Of a stretch of 64,000 bases of DNA, positions 1-11,556 are shown piece after piece; position 1 is the stretch's first letter; each line of letters starts with the position of its first letter. The stretch comes from Girardinichthys multiradiatus (Eukaryota; Chordata; Actinopteri; Cyprinodontiformes; Goodeidae), in NCBI RefSeq assembly GCF_021462225.1, contig NC_061808.1:17273119-17337118 (forward strand), given 5' to 3'. The position numbers and the translations under genes are program-made. The notes beneath the pieces are model-generated. The model was not told the DNA's origin. It searched no databases and worked only from the letters and a program-made list of their open reading frames with translations.

Positions 1-428
1 AATACCTCGTCTTGATCCAATTGATACAGGCAGAGCTCTCCTATTTCGTACATGAAAATATACCCCCAGCTACCGCTCAGTCCATATGGTTCCAAAGACC
101 ACTCTTCCTGCAGAGTGTCGAACGGAGGCCTTTGTACCTTGCATAGGTAATATGTTGATTTCTTCGGGGCATCCATTTCACGGCGCGTATGCCTGTAGAC
201 GGTTACTGGGGTTTCACACAGAAGAGATGTACCTCTTAGCTGACCTGAGGCCTGTTTTTCATCCATTGTTGTTGGTGAAGTTGAATCATCATCTGCAGAG
301 TATGTTACGATAGGAATTCCGATAGGTATCTCAGACGAGGAAATAGATGATGTAGATGGTTGTTCATCATCTTGGCACATCTTGCTTTTCTCCCCGGTTT
401 GATGAAAAACTCTCTTAACTCTAACCAT
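1..428 (-). CDS. Unidentified partial protein-coding ORF running off the left edge
   Basis: Reading the minus strand from an ATG at 428-426 gives about 142 codons with no stop before the window ends. The start context is close to ideal: A at -3 and G at +4. The N-terminal part is hydrophilic and rich in Ser, Thr, Asp and Glu (for example QPSTSSISSSE). Later residues are more ordered and aromatic (STYYLCK, then SWGYIFMYEIGELCLYQLD). The 5' flank (about 540-640) is CpG-rich relative to the surroundings, as expected for a vertebrate promoter. A GT follows the codons for STYYLCK, so an intron there is possible, although the frame stays open past it. I do not recognise the family. It could be a first exon, a single-exon gene, or a domesticated or transposon-derived ORF. 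Confidence 0.45.
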   Translation of the reverse strand, partial: MVRVKRVFHQTGEKSKMCQDDEQPSTSSISSSEIPIGIPIVTYSADDDSTSPTTMDEKQASGQLRGTSLLCETPVTVYRHTRREMDAPKKSTYYLCKVQRPPFDTLQEEWSLEPYGLSGSWGYIFMYEIGELCLYQLDQDEV

Positions 429-1330
429 TGTTCAACAAGCATTCTTTTCCAGCGAATGCTGCAGGTAAATTGTTGCGTTTTCCGCTAGTATTTAAAACAA
501 ACAATGAAGAACGCCCCTCTGTTTTTTAATTTGTTGATTCTAGATTCGCCCCCTAATGACGAAATCCTATTAGCGCGCTTAGTTACGCCCCTTGGCCATA
601 CCCTCCGAGACACCTCAGCAACAGCGCAGACGCGTTAATTCATTAAACAGTGGATGTGTATTGTCAGACAATGCTCCAGACTTATAGCCAGGAAAGTGCT
701 ATTTTCCTCTTGATTACTTTTGACTACAGTTGGTGTGAAGACTGTCTGAGACAATACACAAGTTGTCTGCTTTAATTCAATAAACAGTGACATGTCAGGA
801 TTTTATAACCTTTATTTTTTATTTTTTCAGTTTCTTGTTACGTTTTACATAGACATACTGGTTACAACCTCTGGCTCCCACGTGGAATGAGGAGAAAACT
901 GTTTTCTCTAAATCATCAATAACTATTGCTCTAAGATGAAAAAAAAAGAAAAGCTTAAGGTAAGTAAAATTATCATCCATTTTACCAAATGGAGTCTCTC
1001 ATGATTCCAAACAAAGTCTTTTAGCTGTAGAATCCATTTCTAATTTGGAAACAGGATACTTAGCACTCATAACAATTTTTTTCAGTTCATTGGTTTCTCT
1101 GTTTTAGATCATCTCTACAACAGAAGCCAATTCATCCTTCTTTTCTAAATAGCATCTAAATAACCCCCTGTGTTAAAACAAAATGAATTTACAATCTGTC
1201 AGGTTCTCTCTTTTTATCAGAATTTCGTGTGATGTGCCTGCATTAAATTGAGTGACCTTTTAAAGTGGAGAAACTACATGTTTTGTTTTTAGATGTAAAA
1301 AACATCTAAAAACATACAATTAGAAAGATT
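429..1330. other. Non-coding 5' flank of the left-edge ORF
   Basis: No convincing coding sequence on either strand. About 540-640 is relatively CpG-rich and lies upstream of the minus-strand ORF, so it is a candidate promoter. A compound repeat sits at 635-794: two near-identical direct copies of about 20 bp (635-656 and 772-794) enclose an inverted pair of about 15 bp (657-670 and 743-758). Confidence 0.35.
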
Positions 1331-1340
1331 CGCTTCCTTG

Positions 1341-1425
1341 TAATGACAACTTCCGGTTAATGACAACATCCAATTAATGATGATATCCGGTTAATGACAA
1401 CATCCGATTAATGATGATATCCGGT
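1341..1425. repeat. Five-copy 17-bp tandem repeat
   Basis: Five uninterrupted 17-bp units start at 1341, 1358, 1375, 1392 and 1409, each beginning TAATGA and ending in ATCCGGT or a close variant. Units 2 and 4 share the ACAACATCC form, and units 3 and 5 are identical to each other (GATGATATCCGGT), so units alternate as a 34-bp higher-order repeat. The first unit contains ACTTCCGGT, the complement of an ETS-type ACCGGAAGT site. Confidence 0.9.
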
Positions 1426-1475
1426 TACGTCACAGGAAGCCCCAGCCACCGGAAGTCCCGCCCACCTGTCAAAAT
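1426..1475. promoter_or_regulatory. Promoter-like cluster: CRE-like, ETS-like and GC-box motifs
   Basis: Immediately after the 17-bp array there is TTACGTCA (CRE/ATF-like), then CACCGGAAGT (ETS-like), then CCCGCCC (GC box) within about 40 bp. This motif combination is typical of vertebrate housekeeping promoters. No downstream gene with good coding potential was found; the short ORF at 1500-1685 looks unlike a conserved protein. It may be a relic promoter or part of a repeat. Confidence 0.3.
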
Positions 1476-2089
1476 TTTCACACCTCGTTTGATTGAAGGA
1501 TGTCCTTAATGTCTCTTACATCCTCAAAACATTTGAAGTTACTTTATAGGCACTTAATGTGTAATTTCTGGAATTTGAGGAATGACTTTGATGAGGGCAA
1601 CAAGCCGAAACATGTCGGTCTGCTGAAAAAGTTGCTTCCCAGTACTTCAAGTATTGCCAGAGTCTTCAATTCTCCAGATTTTTGACTCTCTCCATGCACC
1701 ACCTCAGGAGCCAGTGAAGTTGTGCCAGAAACTTTTGGATCTCTAATTTCTGAAACTTACCATGTGGTTTTCTGGAATGATGTTTCCTGTTTGAATACAC
1801 CCATCTTAAAGTGATGCATTATTGGTAAGCTTCTGCAGAACTTCGTGACAGAAAGAGGAGTAAATTCAAATGAATTTAAACCAAGTGTTGTCACAAAGAC
1901 ACATCTAAAACTTTCAGGAAAGCAGAGTTTGAGGCCAATTACACACCCCTTACTTACAGGTTGCTTTCCTGTAACATTCCTGATACTCTCCAAAAGTTTC
2001 TGGCTTCTTTTTGAAGCTTACCAGGTAGCCTCTCTGAAACTTTCTTGAAATTTGCCGGATCCTTTTAGGAATGGTGCCATGTCTCAAAT

Positions 2090-2595
2090 AATGGTGGACC
2101 AGAGTTGCAGGACGAGCTGAGACAATAGGTGAGATGATCAGTCATTTAATGTGATGAGCCAACTTACAAGAGCCGGTGCAGGCTTACAGGAGATCCAGGT
2201 AACAATGTTCATGCTAAAATCCAGATTTCTGGATCTCTGTGAAAACTTCAACGAAGCTAAATCAAGACAAGCAAACAAGACTAAATAAGACTTACGACAC
2301 CGCATGGAACAAAGGAAAAAGACGAGCTTAAATACAGACGAAGGTGGACATGAAACAATAGGGCAGGTAATCAGGGAAAACACACACAGGTGTGCGGGAA
2401 GACAGAGGGGCAGGTGAACCAGATAGGGATAAACGAGAACATGAGGACCCCGACAAGTCAAACAGTAAACAGAACAGAACCGAGAAGATAAAACACCAGA
2501 AACAAGGAGTCAAGACTTAACCATACTTAGAACAGAAAAAACACCTGACTAAATGTAAACAAATACCAACCAAAAAACACACACTGTGACAAATG
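2090..2595. repeat. Dispersed fish repeat (class uncertain)
   Basis: An A-rich, CAG/GAC-rich block containing AGGTGAACCAGATAG, with a related block at about 38480-38760 that has the same string and a similar AACAGAA-rich composition. The ORFs on either strand are low-complexity and not protein-like. It interrupts a stretch of degenerate GAAACTTTC / TTCCAGGAAG motifs that continues on both sides (1720-2080 and 2600-2770), which suggests insertion. Confidence 0.35.
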
Positions 2596-3259
2596 AGTTT
2601 CATTGTGAGGGGGCTTTTAAGGTGATACTTTCCAGGAAGCTATAGTAAGCTTCAGGAAAGCGCTTGCTAAGTTCCAGGAAGTAACCTCTAAAGTTAAAGG
2701 AAGTGGTAATGGCAAGTAATAGCAAGTTTTGGGTCTGATCTGGGGCATCCTTTCAGGAAGAGGTGATTGTGAAACCTCCATCCCAATAAAATTCCCAGAC
2801 CACCTCAACTGACTCCTTTCAATGCAGAAGAGCAATGGCTCTACTGTGAGCTCTGAAATTGTTCAGACCCAGCAGTAAAATTGTTAATAAACATTTTTTA
2901 TATGGGCTACAATTTGGCTACAGAAAATATTTACCCCTTTGCAGCTATCAGCAAACATGTTAGTTTTTGCTTTAAATTCAGACATAATTGCCTCTTTTAC
3001 ATTTACGGTTCCAGCACCACTCTGCTCGATCTCACTGTACTCTGCACGCAATCTGTTGTGTTTCCATTAACTCACTGATGGCTGGCGGTATGGCTTGAAG
3101 CCCCACGCTATTGATCATTCGATTGCATTTGAGCACTTGCAATATATAATGTGCTCTCCAAACCTTGAAAAGTCCCAGATTACAATTGCAAGGATCAAGC
3201 CTTGCATTTTTACAATACTATCCATTGTTATGTTATTTTATGGCTCTGATGCAGGCAAA

Positions 3260-3980
3260 CAATTGCATACACACACCACCGTTCGACAGAATGGTTTATT
3301 AAGAAACACAAGTGAAGGCCTTCGGGTTTTCTGTACCACGTCAGGACGAACACTGAAGGGAGAAGGTGAGTGTTAATTGGAGGCAAGTTATTGCTGAATG
3401 TGGAGAGTGAGGAAGGTGAGTAACTCTCTGTCTGAGGTTGAAAGGTTTGGGGGCGTCCGAGAGGCTTGTGCTGGCTGAGCATCTGTTTTGTCTTTCTCCA
3501 GCGTGAGGCTGATAGGAGCAGCACAGCAGGCTGAGGGTGGACAGACAGGTGAGCGATGGGTTGCCAAGCCATAGTGTAGCTAGGCGGTAGGAGAGCTGAT
3601 GAGCAGCAGTGAGACGATTAGCAGCGGGCTGAAGAAGGATCTTCTAGGAAGTCCCCAACCTGAGAAGCACCAGCCACAGAGGAAGGGACCCGACACAGGC
3701 TGCTGGAACAGGATCCTGGAAACAAGGAGGTAAAGGTAAGATCAATGATTGAACTCCCTATGAAGGAGTCAGCAAGACCTGGCCTGATTACCATGACATG
3801 AAAGCAAACAATCTAGTGTCTCTCTCAGGGATTCCTGCTTCTCTTAAGCACCTCCTGATTATCCTGATGAGCTACAGCTGTGTTGCCTGCCAGTTGCACC
3901 CTACTGGAGACAGTGAGAAAACAACAGAGGAGCACCAAACAAACCTGCGCAAAGCTCAGACTGTAACTGATACACATTAT
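3260..3980. repeat. Probable dispersed repeat, GC-richer block
   Basis: A block richer in GC and purines than its surroundings, reminiscent of interspersed repeats common in teleost genomes. ORFs of 114 and 93 codons on opposite strands overlap each other and have no recognisable protein character. No terminal repeats were identified, so the class is left open. Confidence 0.25.
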
Positions 3981-3989
3981 AAATAAAAT

Positions 3990-5390
3990 AATGTACATAG
4001 CTGAAATCTTTGTATATCCTCTGCAACTGAGCATCCATTTGCAACGAGACACTTTGTCAAACTAATGTAGAAAAAATACATAATGCATCAGAAGTGCAAA
4101 GTACAAATACATTGAGCCATCTCCGTGTTAACAATGCTAATGCAAAAATGGCGAATAAACCTTGCCCACACACAGATTATAACAAACAGGTATTTTGTAT
4201 TCAATTTTGAACTCCTGGGCATCTGCTCATTGTATGCACATCATTTCATTCATTTGATCTCTTGTATGTAAAAAGCATCCATTACTTGTTTTTCCACATT
4301 AGTTGCAAACAAATCTCATTATGAGTCTTTGTTGTTGGTGAAGATTAAAGGATTGGATTCAAAAAAAGAAATGTAAAAGTTTAGAGTCACATCTCGTCTG
4401 TTCCCTGCAAAAAACAGTTATTTTCTAAAATACAGTAAGATTAGTCTGTGATAAATAGACTGACTCACTGATTGGAAAGTGAGCTGATAGTCCTGGTAAT
4501 AAAATATGAATACATAATTACCAATTATCTGTTGCTTTACATACTTAAACAATTACTGCAGGCAAAACGATAGACGTACCAATTACATCTAATAATTTGA
4601 AAGCCGTTTTTAATTGAGTCAGCCCGTTTCATTCACGACTCAGAGACGGCTGGTAATTGTTGTGAATAACTCAATGAGATAGCAATTACTGCATTATGTT
4701 GTGTCACATTAAAGAGTGCAATATGTTTTTCCAGCTAGCAGTGTAAGGTTAGAATTAAAATGAAGCAAAAGTTGCTCAGGGGAAAAGTGGCTAAATGGTG
4801 TCAGTGTACATGTTTACTTTGTTTCCTTCCATCCAACAAAGGGCTTTTCTAATTAGAAACAGATTTCGCAGTTTTTGTCCGAGAAGTGAACATTGCTTCT
4901 GCACTGAGTTTCTGACATTTAATTCGAAATATAAGACACAGGTGTTTGCAAAGAAAATCTGAGAAAGACGACCTAAAATAGTCAATGCAATCATATTTGA
5001 ATTAAACAAAAGTAATTAAAAACATACATTTAGACAAGGTCCACTGCAGGATGGGGCCCTGGAAAAACCTGGAAGTTTGGTTTTTTTTGTGAGTTGCATT
5101 TTTAAAACTCCTAACTTATTAATGTAATAATTAAATTCAATCTGACTTAATTAAGTGGTTGGGACGTTTTGCATTACCTGTATACAATCATGTGGAAAAA
5201 CATACACTCAGCCACAGCTTTGGGGCATATGGATATTTGATATCCATTTTAATTTAACTGAGGGATTCAAGTAATGTAAATAAAATATTCTGTAAAATTT
5301 TATTTAACATGGCTAAATTTCCAAAGAGAAATATACTAGCATAATCCCATTTCATTCCCACTTAAAAAGAGGTCTGAAAATAATTGGATA
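3990..5390. other. Non-coding, AT-rich; nothing identified
   Basis: Only short ORFs of biased composition are present. No splice-bounded exon, RNA gene or recognisable mobile element was found here. Confidence 0.4.
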
Positions 5391-5396
5391 TCACTG

Positions 5397-6290
5397 CATG
5401 GAAAAAAGTCTACAAAAGCTTACATGCTCAGGTCAGGCCGTTCAAGCAAGTCCATCCTGAAAACAGACATCAAGATGATAAAAGAAGTCTCCAAAAACCA
5501 TAAGATGTCATTGTGAGACCTGCAGTAGCCTCTTGCTGCGGTTGATCAGAAATCATATGTTTGTAAAATCAAAAAAAGGTGGTTTGGGGATCATTTGCTA
5601 CAGGAGGACCTGGCAAGCTACCCATCATAGAACCCACCTTAAATTCTACCGTGTATCAGAGAGTTCTTAGGGAAAATGCAAGACTATCTGTGAAAAATTA
5701 CAGCTGAAGCAGAACTGGACCCTGCAACATGACAGTGACCCAAAACATACAAGTAAATTCACCAAGGACTGGCTAAGAGTTAAGAAATGAAAAGTCCTAG
5801 GACTAGTCAAAGCCCAGATCTTTATCCATTTGAGAAGTTGTAGGATAACTAGAAATGGGCTGTACATGCGAAAAGCCTTCAAACATCTTACAGCTGAAAG
5901 TGACTGAAGTTATTTCCACCAAAGGTAATAAGGCCCGCTTTAGGGGGTTGGGTGTCCTAACATTTTCCTCAGTTAGAAAACACAGTTTAGTTTTTATGTT
6001 TTGTTTAGTAAGTAAAACAAAGTTTTTTGGTGTTTTTTTTTTTTTAATTACTTTCTTTTAAAGTTTGGTTGCTATGGCATTTAATTAGTGGTAATGAATT
6101 ATAAGGGCTGAATACATACACACAAGGTACTTTTAGATTTAAATTTTCAAAGAAACCCGGAAAACCATATACTACTTTCCTTGGTCTGTCACAGAAAATC
6201 CAGATATTGCACTGTAAAGTTTGTGGCTGTAACATGACAACATGTAAATAGATTAGAAGGGTATGAATACTTTGGCAACGCGCTATACTT
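5397..6290 (+). mobile_element. Decayed Tc1/mariner element
   Basis: At about 5700-5775 the plus strand translates to LQHDSDPKHTSKFTKDWL, the conserved second-Asp block of Tc1-family transposases. Upstream (5420-5700) there is further diverged transposase sequence with stops and shifts. The right end (about 6190-6285) matches the terminal type shared by other relics here: a 'gtggctgtaac..gacaacatgt' block followed by 'gggtatgaatactttggcaa'. It is inactive. Confidence 0.7.
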
Positions 6291-7589
6291 TCAGTTATAT
6301 GACTTAGTATCAGGGATCAGAGTCCTGATCGGTACATCCCTTGTCAGTATCTGTTAGTTATCCTGAACAAGTATATAAATTATAAAGGAGCATTGTATAT
6401 TTAATATTAATACAGTTTAATTCAGTTTACTGTTCACTGTGTAGCAACACCTGATGATGAACCCTGCTTAGAAGGAGGAAAATAAATGTGGGAAAAAGAA
6501 ACAAGCATGCAAAAAAGTCTGCAACACGTAATTATTTAATCTTCCTTTCTAATTTTGCTACTGCAGTAAAAACGTCCTGAAACAGCTTGTTTTATTTGTA
6601 CTTTTTTAAACTAATACATTAAAGTTATGCATCATCATTGCAACCTGACTACCATTCTTTGTGTTCTTCTACAAACTTACAAAAACTTACAAAAACATGT
6701 TTGAGGCATTTCAGCTATGTGTATTAATGCAACAGTATGTCTGCTTTAAATTCCCAGTCCAGTCCTAAAAAGTAAAGGCTTATCATCCTGGCAAACAACC
6801 ATTAATCATCATGACACATTCTGAATGCCTTTTGATCTGAAAATCTGGGAATTTCTCTAAAGGGCTAGCATTATTAATTCAAAATGGAGGTCAAAAAGAC
6901 TGGAAATACAAGTAAAACCCAGCGGAATCCCCTAGAGAACAATTTGGTCTATAGAGGGAAGCCAATCAAAAGAAATCATGTGCCTGAATAAATTTAATCA
7001 GTGATTAAAAGCAGATATGAAAATTATGTACAAACAACAAAAATCTGGTTTAAATTATGTGATTTTGGTCTTTGTTTTCTTTTAGTTAATTAAACTTGCA
7101 GGAGGATGTCAATAATATCTTTTTGAATGAATGAATGTGGTAAGAGATGGTGCTCAGGGGTGTTTCTGGCTAGAAAAAAGGCACCTGAGAATTATATACG
7201 TTCTATTTAGCTTCACCCTGACCTTCAGACTATCCATTCCAGTGCTGCCCTCTGTCATCTGAACAAGTAAAGCTGGTGAGCTGATGTGTTTCAGGTTCAG
7301 TTGGGAGACATTTGTTTGAATGTCTACTTTAATTCCCTTTTTTTTTTCAGATGGAGCAAATGGAGAGCTGGATGTTACGTTTTAAACTGTGACTTGAGGA
7401 TTTTATTTGAAGTGTTCAAAGTTGTCCACACATATTGTAAACTCATAGATCTTCAGAGATTTGGGTTTGTGTTATGGTTGGTACTGAAAATATATATGGC
7501 AAACATACTGTGAAATTTATGTTCATTGCAACAGCAAACCTAAATGATGTTTATTGGCATTTTTGTGATTGACCAAGACAAAGTAGAGC

Positions 7590-8080
7590 ACAGATGTAAA
7601 GCCAAATAATAACAACGTATAGGTTGCAAAATGTTCGCAAATTAAAATCTGAAAAGTGTGGTATGTATCTGTTTACAGCCTCCTGGAGTCAATATTTTGT
7701 AGAACCACCCCTTGCAGCAGTAACAGCTGCAAGTTTTTAGGGGTATGTCTCTTCCAGCATAGTTTGCACATCGAAAGACTGTAATTTTTGTCTATTTGTC
7801 CTTATAGAATAGCCTAGTTAGATTGACTGGAAAGCACCTTAGAACATCAATTTTCAAGACTCTCAAGTGAATTTAGCCTTGAACACGCATATGTGCTGTG
7901 TCCCATAAGGCTTCTGGCAAACTGCAAACAGAACATATTATGGATCTCTTTCAACAATAGCTTTCTTCCTGCCGCTCTTCAATAAAGCCAGATTTGTTCA
8001 GTGCACAATCTGATAGTCTTCTAAGTCTGTGTGCAAGTTGTAATGACTTGTTGTGGTGACTCGTGAAGAGAGCAGCAAAA
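7590..8080 (-). mobile_element. Tc1-like relic, first part (split by a LINE fragment)
   Basis: Blocks such as 'cttctggcaaactgcaaacag', 'ctttcaacaatagctttcttcctgcc' and 'aagccagatttgttcagtgcac' are the antisense of the Tc1-like transposase also seen at 57640-58805. The element is interrupted near 8080 by an L2-like fragment and resumes near 8720-8930 with the same family's terminal block (TCCCAATAAAATACATTGAAG and following). Confidence 0.65.
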
Positions 8081-8605
8081 AAGGACTTCGTTTTTACTAC
8101 ACACATCTTGGCAAACCCACAACGGTTACCAGTTGTTCAAAATGCGCCTGCCAGGCTGGTGACAAAATCCTCCAAGTTTTCACATGTGACACCAATCTGG
8201 ATGCAACTAAACTGGCTTCTGGTTTATTTTAGAGTGCAATTCAAGGTTCTTTCACTGACTTGGAGAGATCACAAACCGACAGATCAAAGGGCTGCTGCAC
8301 CCATATGTCCCTGACAGGTCCCTGAGGTACTGTGACCAGGGCCTGCTGCTGGTGCCCCATAATGAGTTGAAAACAAAAGGAGACAGAGCCTTCTGTTCAG
8401 TGGCCCCCAGACTCTGGAGCTCCATTACTTTGGACATGAGATCGGTGGACTGTGTTGTCTTTTTACAAGCCAGCTAAAAACATATCTTTTTAAAACGTCT
8501 TTTGTTTTTATGCATTTTTGGCTCTTGTGAAGCACTTTGTGTTTTTATGTCCTGAAAGGTGCTATATAAGCAACGTTTTACATAGTTACTTACTTACACC
8601 ACTGA
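8080..8605 (+). mobile_element. L2-type LINE 3' fragment
   Basis: The plus-strand translation retains the C-terminal tail typical of L2-like reverse transcriptase ORFs: 'QNAPARLVTKSSKFSHVTPIW' followed by 'LNWLLVYFRVQFKVL' and, in another frame, a proline/arginine-rich 'PYVPDRSLRY' block. The 3' end reads 'gaagcactttgtg...ctgaaaggtgctatataag', the usual L2 terminus, followed by a short TTAC-type repeat. It is 5'-truncated and frameshifted. Confidence 0.7.
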
Positions 8606-8719
8606 AACACCAAGGAAGGTACAGTCAAAGCCCCATTTTAGTGGACTTGTTTAAGGGTAGCCGCACATTTTGGTTTGAGTGTTTGATGTGGCAATTACAG
8701 GCATTTTGATTTTGGCATT

Positions 8720-8930
8720 GAAAACTGATGGGGGATTTAACTTAGGGGTATCTGAATAAAGGGTACAGAATATAAAGGCATACCACACTTTGAAAACACT
8801 TGTATAATGTATCTTCCACTTTACAGTTATGTGCTAATTTGCGATGCTCTATCTTAAAATAATCCCAATAAAATACATTGAAGATTGTAGATGTAATGTG
8901 ACAAAACATCATGGTTTAGATGGTAGAAAT
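8720..8930 (-). mobile_element. Tc1-like relic, second part
   Basis: Terminal sequence of the same Tc1-like family as 7590-8080, separated from it by the L2-like insertion. 'atgtgctaatttg', 'atcccaataaaatacattgaag' and 'gtagatgtaatgtgacaaaa' are the family's end blocks. Confidence 0.6.
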
Positions 8931-8939
8931 ATGCTTGCA

Positions 8940-10255
8940 GGACACAGTAATGAATGTGAAGAGCTCTAGTGTTACCTGTAGGTGCCACTATTCATTTGAT
9001 AATTGCAGTGAAAACCTCCAGATGAGACTGTGAGAAGAGTGTAAAATCAAACAAGGTATTAACAAAGGCAAGTTGAGCAAAACTGTGCTAAGGAGTTGCT
9101 ATGGCCTTTCTCTGTTTTTTGTTTTTGTTTTTTCTTTTGGATTTTCTGTTTTAAGTATAATTAAAGATGCTGGACCCATGCAGTTACTTAGTCCAGAGTA
9201 GCACAGCATATATAGTCACGATTCAAAGGCAGAATAAATATAGAGCAGTAAAGCGCAGTTTAAGTTTACTTAAATCAAATTAGGTTTACTTTGAACGTTA
9301 CAAAGAACGGGCAGGCATCCAATGCAGAGGGGGCAAGCAAAGACAAGATCCAGGCGGGGTTAGAAAACAGGCAGAAAAGAAATAAAGGGAGTGCTGAAGC
9401 TGCCAACATAAACCTGACCAATGCTTACAGATTAACCTGGAGTGAGCACCGGCTTTTAAGAACTCTAGCAACATAAGTATCATCTATTCACAACAGAACC
9501 TGCTTTCTTATTCACATAAAACTTGATGTAGATACATTTTATTGTTTAAGAACAGACCGTGTTTCCTTCCTCCCACACAGCTCCTCGCTTTTACTCAGCC
9601 TGTGCAACTATGGTGGTAAAATGTACAAAACCACCAAGAAAAATTATCAGAAACATTGTTATAGGTGTGCAGGGAGTTATGGGAGATCACGTGACCCATC
9701 TGGCAGACAATGCCGGGAAAGGCAGAAAAAACAGAATGGTTATCTTGAACAGGAAGACTGGGTCATATTCAAAACCATATTTACATGTGTATGACACTAT
9801 ATACCAAATTCAAAAAAGGAAACAGGCAAAATCTTAAAATTATGCAAAACCGAAAGGCTAAAAATACTCACATGTTGCACTTCCTGTCTATCTCCACTTG
9901 GTGGCCTTTCAACAATGAAAACGTTTTACATGTCAATTTTCTTGACTTTGTGCTTCCTCTTGTAGCTAAACTGTCACTATAAATACATCAATGTTTATTT
10001 AGAAGTTTATTATTCATAGTGTCCCCACCTACCATTCTAACAAGTTAAAAAAGTGACTCATGAAAACCTTTGTATCTCTTGAATTCTTTCACATTAATGT
10101 TCCAACTACAGATTTCAATGTATTTTTTTTTTCAGGATTGAAACTGTGCATAGTTGTGAATTTGATGGAGATGGATACATATGTTTATATATATCTTTCA
10201 AATAGACACTGAAAAAAGTGTGGTGTGCATTTGTAATTAATGCCATTAAATCACT
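8940..10255. other. Non-coding stretch with a probable repeat and one unexplained short ORF
   Basis: About 9170-9480 resembles the A-rich dispersed repeats at 2090-2595 and 38480-38900. A plus ORF at 9559-9837 (92 codons, basic C-terminus) follows a pyrimidine-rich CACAG. I do not recognise the product and see no second exon. Confidence 0.25.
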
Positions 10256-10259
10256 TTTT

Positions 10260-10770
10260 TTATGGACCCGCCATCTGCACTTACAGGTGTCTGGCTACCA
10301 GCTTTTAACATTTAGAGACTGTATTTTTTGCAGCTTCTTATTTGCTTAGTAACCAAGTCAAATTGGACGGAAAGCATTTGTAAGGAAAACTATTTAACTC
10401 TTGCTACATATTCTCAGTTGGATTTAGGTCTTGGCTTTGAATGGGCCATTTTAACACATGAATATGCTTCCATTGCAGCTCTGTCTCTTTTTTTAGCTCG
10501 AGACAATTTTTTCAGCACTTCTGACCAGCATTCATGTCTCAACTAAAGAAAAGCATCCAAACAGCATGATGCAGCCACTACCATGTTTCACACTGACAGC
10601 GGCGTGTTAAGGGTGATGTACAATGTTAGTTTTCTGCGACAAATGTAGACCAAAAATGAAATTTAGTTTTAACTCTATTTTCTTTAAAAAAAACTTTATT
10701 TCTTTTTGCCACTCTTCCTCATAGGCCAGATTTGTTTGGTACACAAGTAAAAGTTGTTCTGTTTTAAGGG
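10260..10770 (-). mobile_element. Tc1-like relic
   Basis: Contains 'ttggatttaggtcttggctttgaatgggcc', 'aacacatgaatatgcttcc', 'catgatgcagccactaccatgtttcac' and 'gtgatgtacaatgttagttttc', all antisense segments of the Tc1-like transposase shared with 31440-32010 and 57640-58805. Many substitutions and indels; inactive. Confidence 0.7.
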
Positions 10771-11384
10771 GCGGTTTCTCTCACTTAAGACCTTGTAAAG
10801 CTAAGACCATCATTCTTACATTCTAGAATGATAGATAAGGGATTTTTACGGATGAGAAGGAAGTGGAACGGTGTACAATTAATGTGAACCAAAAGAAATC
10901 TACAACTGTTTTCCCCTCAGGGAATTTAAGAGGAATAATTGTTCAGCTTTCCACAAATACCACAGCAAAATGTACTTCCTGGTATTGCACAATGATATTT
11001 AGATAAGGCGGCAATCACTACTCACTGCAATCTACCTTCCTTTCATTCCTTGCATTACTCATCATATGCCCAATTTAGGGATGTGTAAAATGTTTTCGCA
11101 CAACAATTTCACTGGGGGGATAATTATCTTTTTCTTTGATGAGTCGGTTTTCCAGGTAAACACCCCAATAAACGTTGAGGAAAGGAACTAGGAACAGGTG
11201 AAAACTGGTTTTCTGAATGATTAGGCAAGTTTATGTCTCATGTTGAGCAACAAGTTAAAAGACCCGCATCTCCATTTGAGTAGGAGGTGGGAAAAAACGT
11301 CTGCAGGGGTTTCAGCTTTCATTGTTCTGAGTATCAGGTGTACTTTGAACAGGCTTGTGTTTGGTTAAAACTATTTCTCCACAG

Positions 11385-11556
11385 GATGGGTGGGGTGAAG
11401 GCATGTGTGTCTGAGCAGACAAGGTAAAGTCTCCTATTGGGATTCATGCTCAGGCAAAGAGCGGGCTTGAATGGAATCCTGCAGCTGTGACTCTGGACTG
11501 TAAACCAAAGAATTTCTCAATCTTGGAAATAACATTGGACAGTTTGTGAGGATAAA
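11385..11556 (+). other. Probable 5'UTR of the FAM110-family gene
   Basis: A good acceptor (pyrimidine run, then CCACAG ending at 11384) precedes this segment, which leads without another obvious splice site into the coding ATG at 11557. FAM110 genes normally carry the whole coding region in the last exon after a non-coding first exon, so a spliced 5'UTR is expected here. Confidence 0.45.

Noticed and set aside
3228..3572. 114-codon minus-strand ORF
   Set aside because: Overlaps a plus-strand ORF in a probable dispersed repeat; composition-driven.
9559..9837. 92-codon basic ORF resembling a small nuclear or ribosomal protein
   Set aside because: I could not match it to any family, and there is no second exon or poly(A) tract to support a gene or processed copy.
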